Shown here: piece after piece, positions 62,896 through 64,000 of the stretch
Layout: each line of letters begins with the position of its first letter
Numbering within the stretch: the first letter of the stretch is position 1
From: Stappia sediminis
GTDB lineage: Bacteria > Pseudomonadota > Alphaproteobacteria > Rhizobiales > Stappiaceae
Direction: 5' to 3'
Assembly (NCBI RefSeq): GCF_009826895.1
Contig: NZ_WUMV01000003.1
Span: forward strand, 1 to 64,000
Length of the DNA stretch: 64,000 bases
Made by a program: the position numbers and the translations under genes
The notes under the pieces: generated by a model
Database searches by the model: none
What the model was told of the DNA's origin: nothing
Seen by the model: the letters and a program-made list of their open reading frames with translations, nothing else

Positions 62896-64000
62896 TGCCG
62901 ACACCGAACTCCGCACTGACAAGACTTTCGCGCCTCGCCGTTCTTGGCGCCTTCCTTGCCGTCCTCTCCACGGGACAGGCATTTGCCGAGACGCGCATTC
63001 TTTCCATCGGCACGGATGACGCGGATGTCGAGATCGAGGCGGTCTATTTCGCCGATGAGCGGCTGAAGGAAGTCGGCCGCAGCGGGGAGCGCGTTTTCGT
63101 GGAAATCGGCAAGCCGGACGAAAGCTTCGTCTGCCGCAAGTCTCTGCGCTTTCGCCTGTCGAACGGGCGCGAGGCGCGCAAGGCGCTGGACCTTTGCGCG
63201 ACCAACTACCAGGTGGAAGTCGCGGCGGGAGAGGCGCTCCGGATCGAGCGCGAAGTCGTGATGATCGAAGTGGACGACGGGTCGGAAATCCGCGAGGTCA
63301 GGCTCTCCGGCAAGCCGGTGAAGATCACGCGCAGGGCGCCCGGAACGGCTTACGTGGAGGTGGAAGGCGACCCGGCGAACGGCGGGCGCATAACCTGCCG
63401 CCAAACCTTGCGCATCGTGCTGAAGGACGGGCGCGTCCTCGACAAGGAGGACGACATTTGCGGCGACAACAAAGTGTTTGTCGCGGCCGATACGGCTGCC
63501 GAGCCACAGCAGCGCGAAGGCCCGCAGCGCACCGTGCGCCAGGCCGTTCCCTCGAATTCCGCTCCATCCACACCGCCCTTGAGCGGCGGGCGCAGGCCGC
63601 AGCGGCCCGGACAGGAACGCTCCGGCGATACCGGCACCGCAGGAATTTCGCCGCAGGACACGCCCTCGGGCGAAGCCGAAACGGATGGATTGCGCACCGA
63701 AACGAGCAACGATGACGCCCTCCTTACCCGCTATGCGGACAAACAATGGATCGTCGAAGACCCTTCCGGCACGGACCGGACGGCAGCACTCATCTACGGC
63801 ACGCCCGAGACCGACGACACTGCCTTTTACGCGACCTGCACCGCCGAAAGCGGCGAGGCGGAAATCACGCTGGTGGAATCCTCCCGGGGTTTGCGTGAGG
63901 GCGCGCCCGTCGACGTCACGCTGCAGGCGCGCGAAGAGGTGCGCCGCTACCGCGCCACGGGCACGCCCGTGAACGGGGAAACCGGCCGCTCCCACCCCGC
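62896..64000 (+). CDS. Secreted protein of unknown function, C-terminus cut off by window end
   Basis: The frame from ATG 62896 stays open to the last base, so at least 368 residues. A signal peptide is clear (LAVLGAFLAVLSTGQAFAE). The next part, about residues 35-190, holds repeating beta-strand-like units with paired Cys (ESFVCRKSLRFRL, ALDLCATNYQV, RITCRQTLRIVL, EDDICGDNKVF), suggesting two similar Ig-like or carbohydrate-binding subdomains. A Pro/Gly/Ser-rich linker follows, then a further domain beginning about residue 280. No family recognised. A periplasmic or outer-surface role is inferred. Confidence 0.7.

Overview
The window reads as a high-GC alphaproteobacterial chromosome, most likely a Hyphomicrobiales (rhizobial-type) organism. 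The basis is gene-family resemblance and order: a DUF2628 gene sits between hisB and hisH, there is a pcaDCHG-BKACE-pcaB operon with a divergent pcaQ, and short rhizobial-type palindromic repeats lie between genes. No database search was possible, so every name rests on motifs and context.

Layout. (1) 1-5.9 kb: a small, more AT-rich island next to a tRNA-Arg(CCG) gene, with a tyrosine recombinase and a VWA / PP2C / kinase triad of the TerY-P (YegL-YegK-YegI) type. An exact 127-bp inverted repeat (55-181 and 5746-5872) flanks it. (2) 6.5-24.4 kb: a long accessory-looking lipid and glycan locus: cyclic-peptide-type ABC exporter, exostosin-like and Stealth transferases, two CDP-alcohol phosphotransferases, an FGGY kinase, a PimA-like glycosyltransferase, a sugar-nucleotidyltransferase, a second LptF/LptG-like pair, PgpA- and CdsA-like enzymes, a 3-ketosphinganine-reductase-like SDR, inositol-3-phosphate synthase, a DUF4833 protein and a serine-palmitoyltransferase-like enzyme. 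(3) 24.7-28.6 kb: a 2-aminoethylphosphonate (AEP) pathway on the same strand: PEP mutase fused to a nucleotidyltransferase, phosphonopyruvate decarboxylase and AEP aminotransferase. (4) 28.8-34.7 kb: an FAD amine oxidase, serine-glyoxylate aminotransferase, pyrF and hisB-DUF2628-hisH-hisA. (5) 34.8-38.4 kb: a DedA-PAP2-LssY fusion protein and a double-domain PPK2. (6) 38.4-48.5 kb: aromatic catabolism (pobA and its AraC regulator, the pca operon, pcaQ). (7) 48.8-56 kb: a dipeptide/oligopeptide ABC transporter and an ArgE-type deacetylase. (8) 56-64 kb: small membrane and secreted proteins, gcdH with a LysR regulator, RlpA-like protein, a 2OG-Fe(II) oxygenase, an Ada-like alkyltransferase and a secreted protein cut off by the window end.

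The most interesting proposal is that regions 2 and 3 form one system. Serine palmitoyltransferase and ketosphinganine reductase would build a sphingoid base. Ino1 would supply inositol phosphate and the PepM-Ppd-AEPT set would supply AEP. Two nucleotidyltransferases and two CDP-alcohol phosphotransferases would activate and attach head groups, a PimA-like enzyme would glycosylate, and the LptFG-like pair or the ABC exporter would move the product. The product would be an inositol- and/or phosphonate-bearing (glyco)sphingolipid or phospholipid. Each family call is fairly secure; their union into one pathway is inference.
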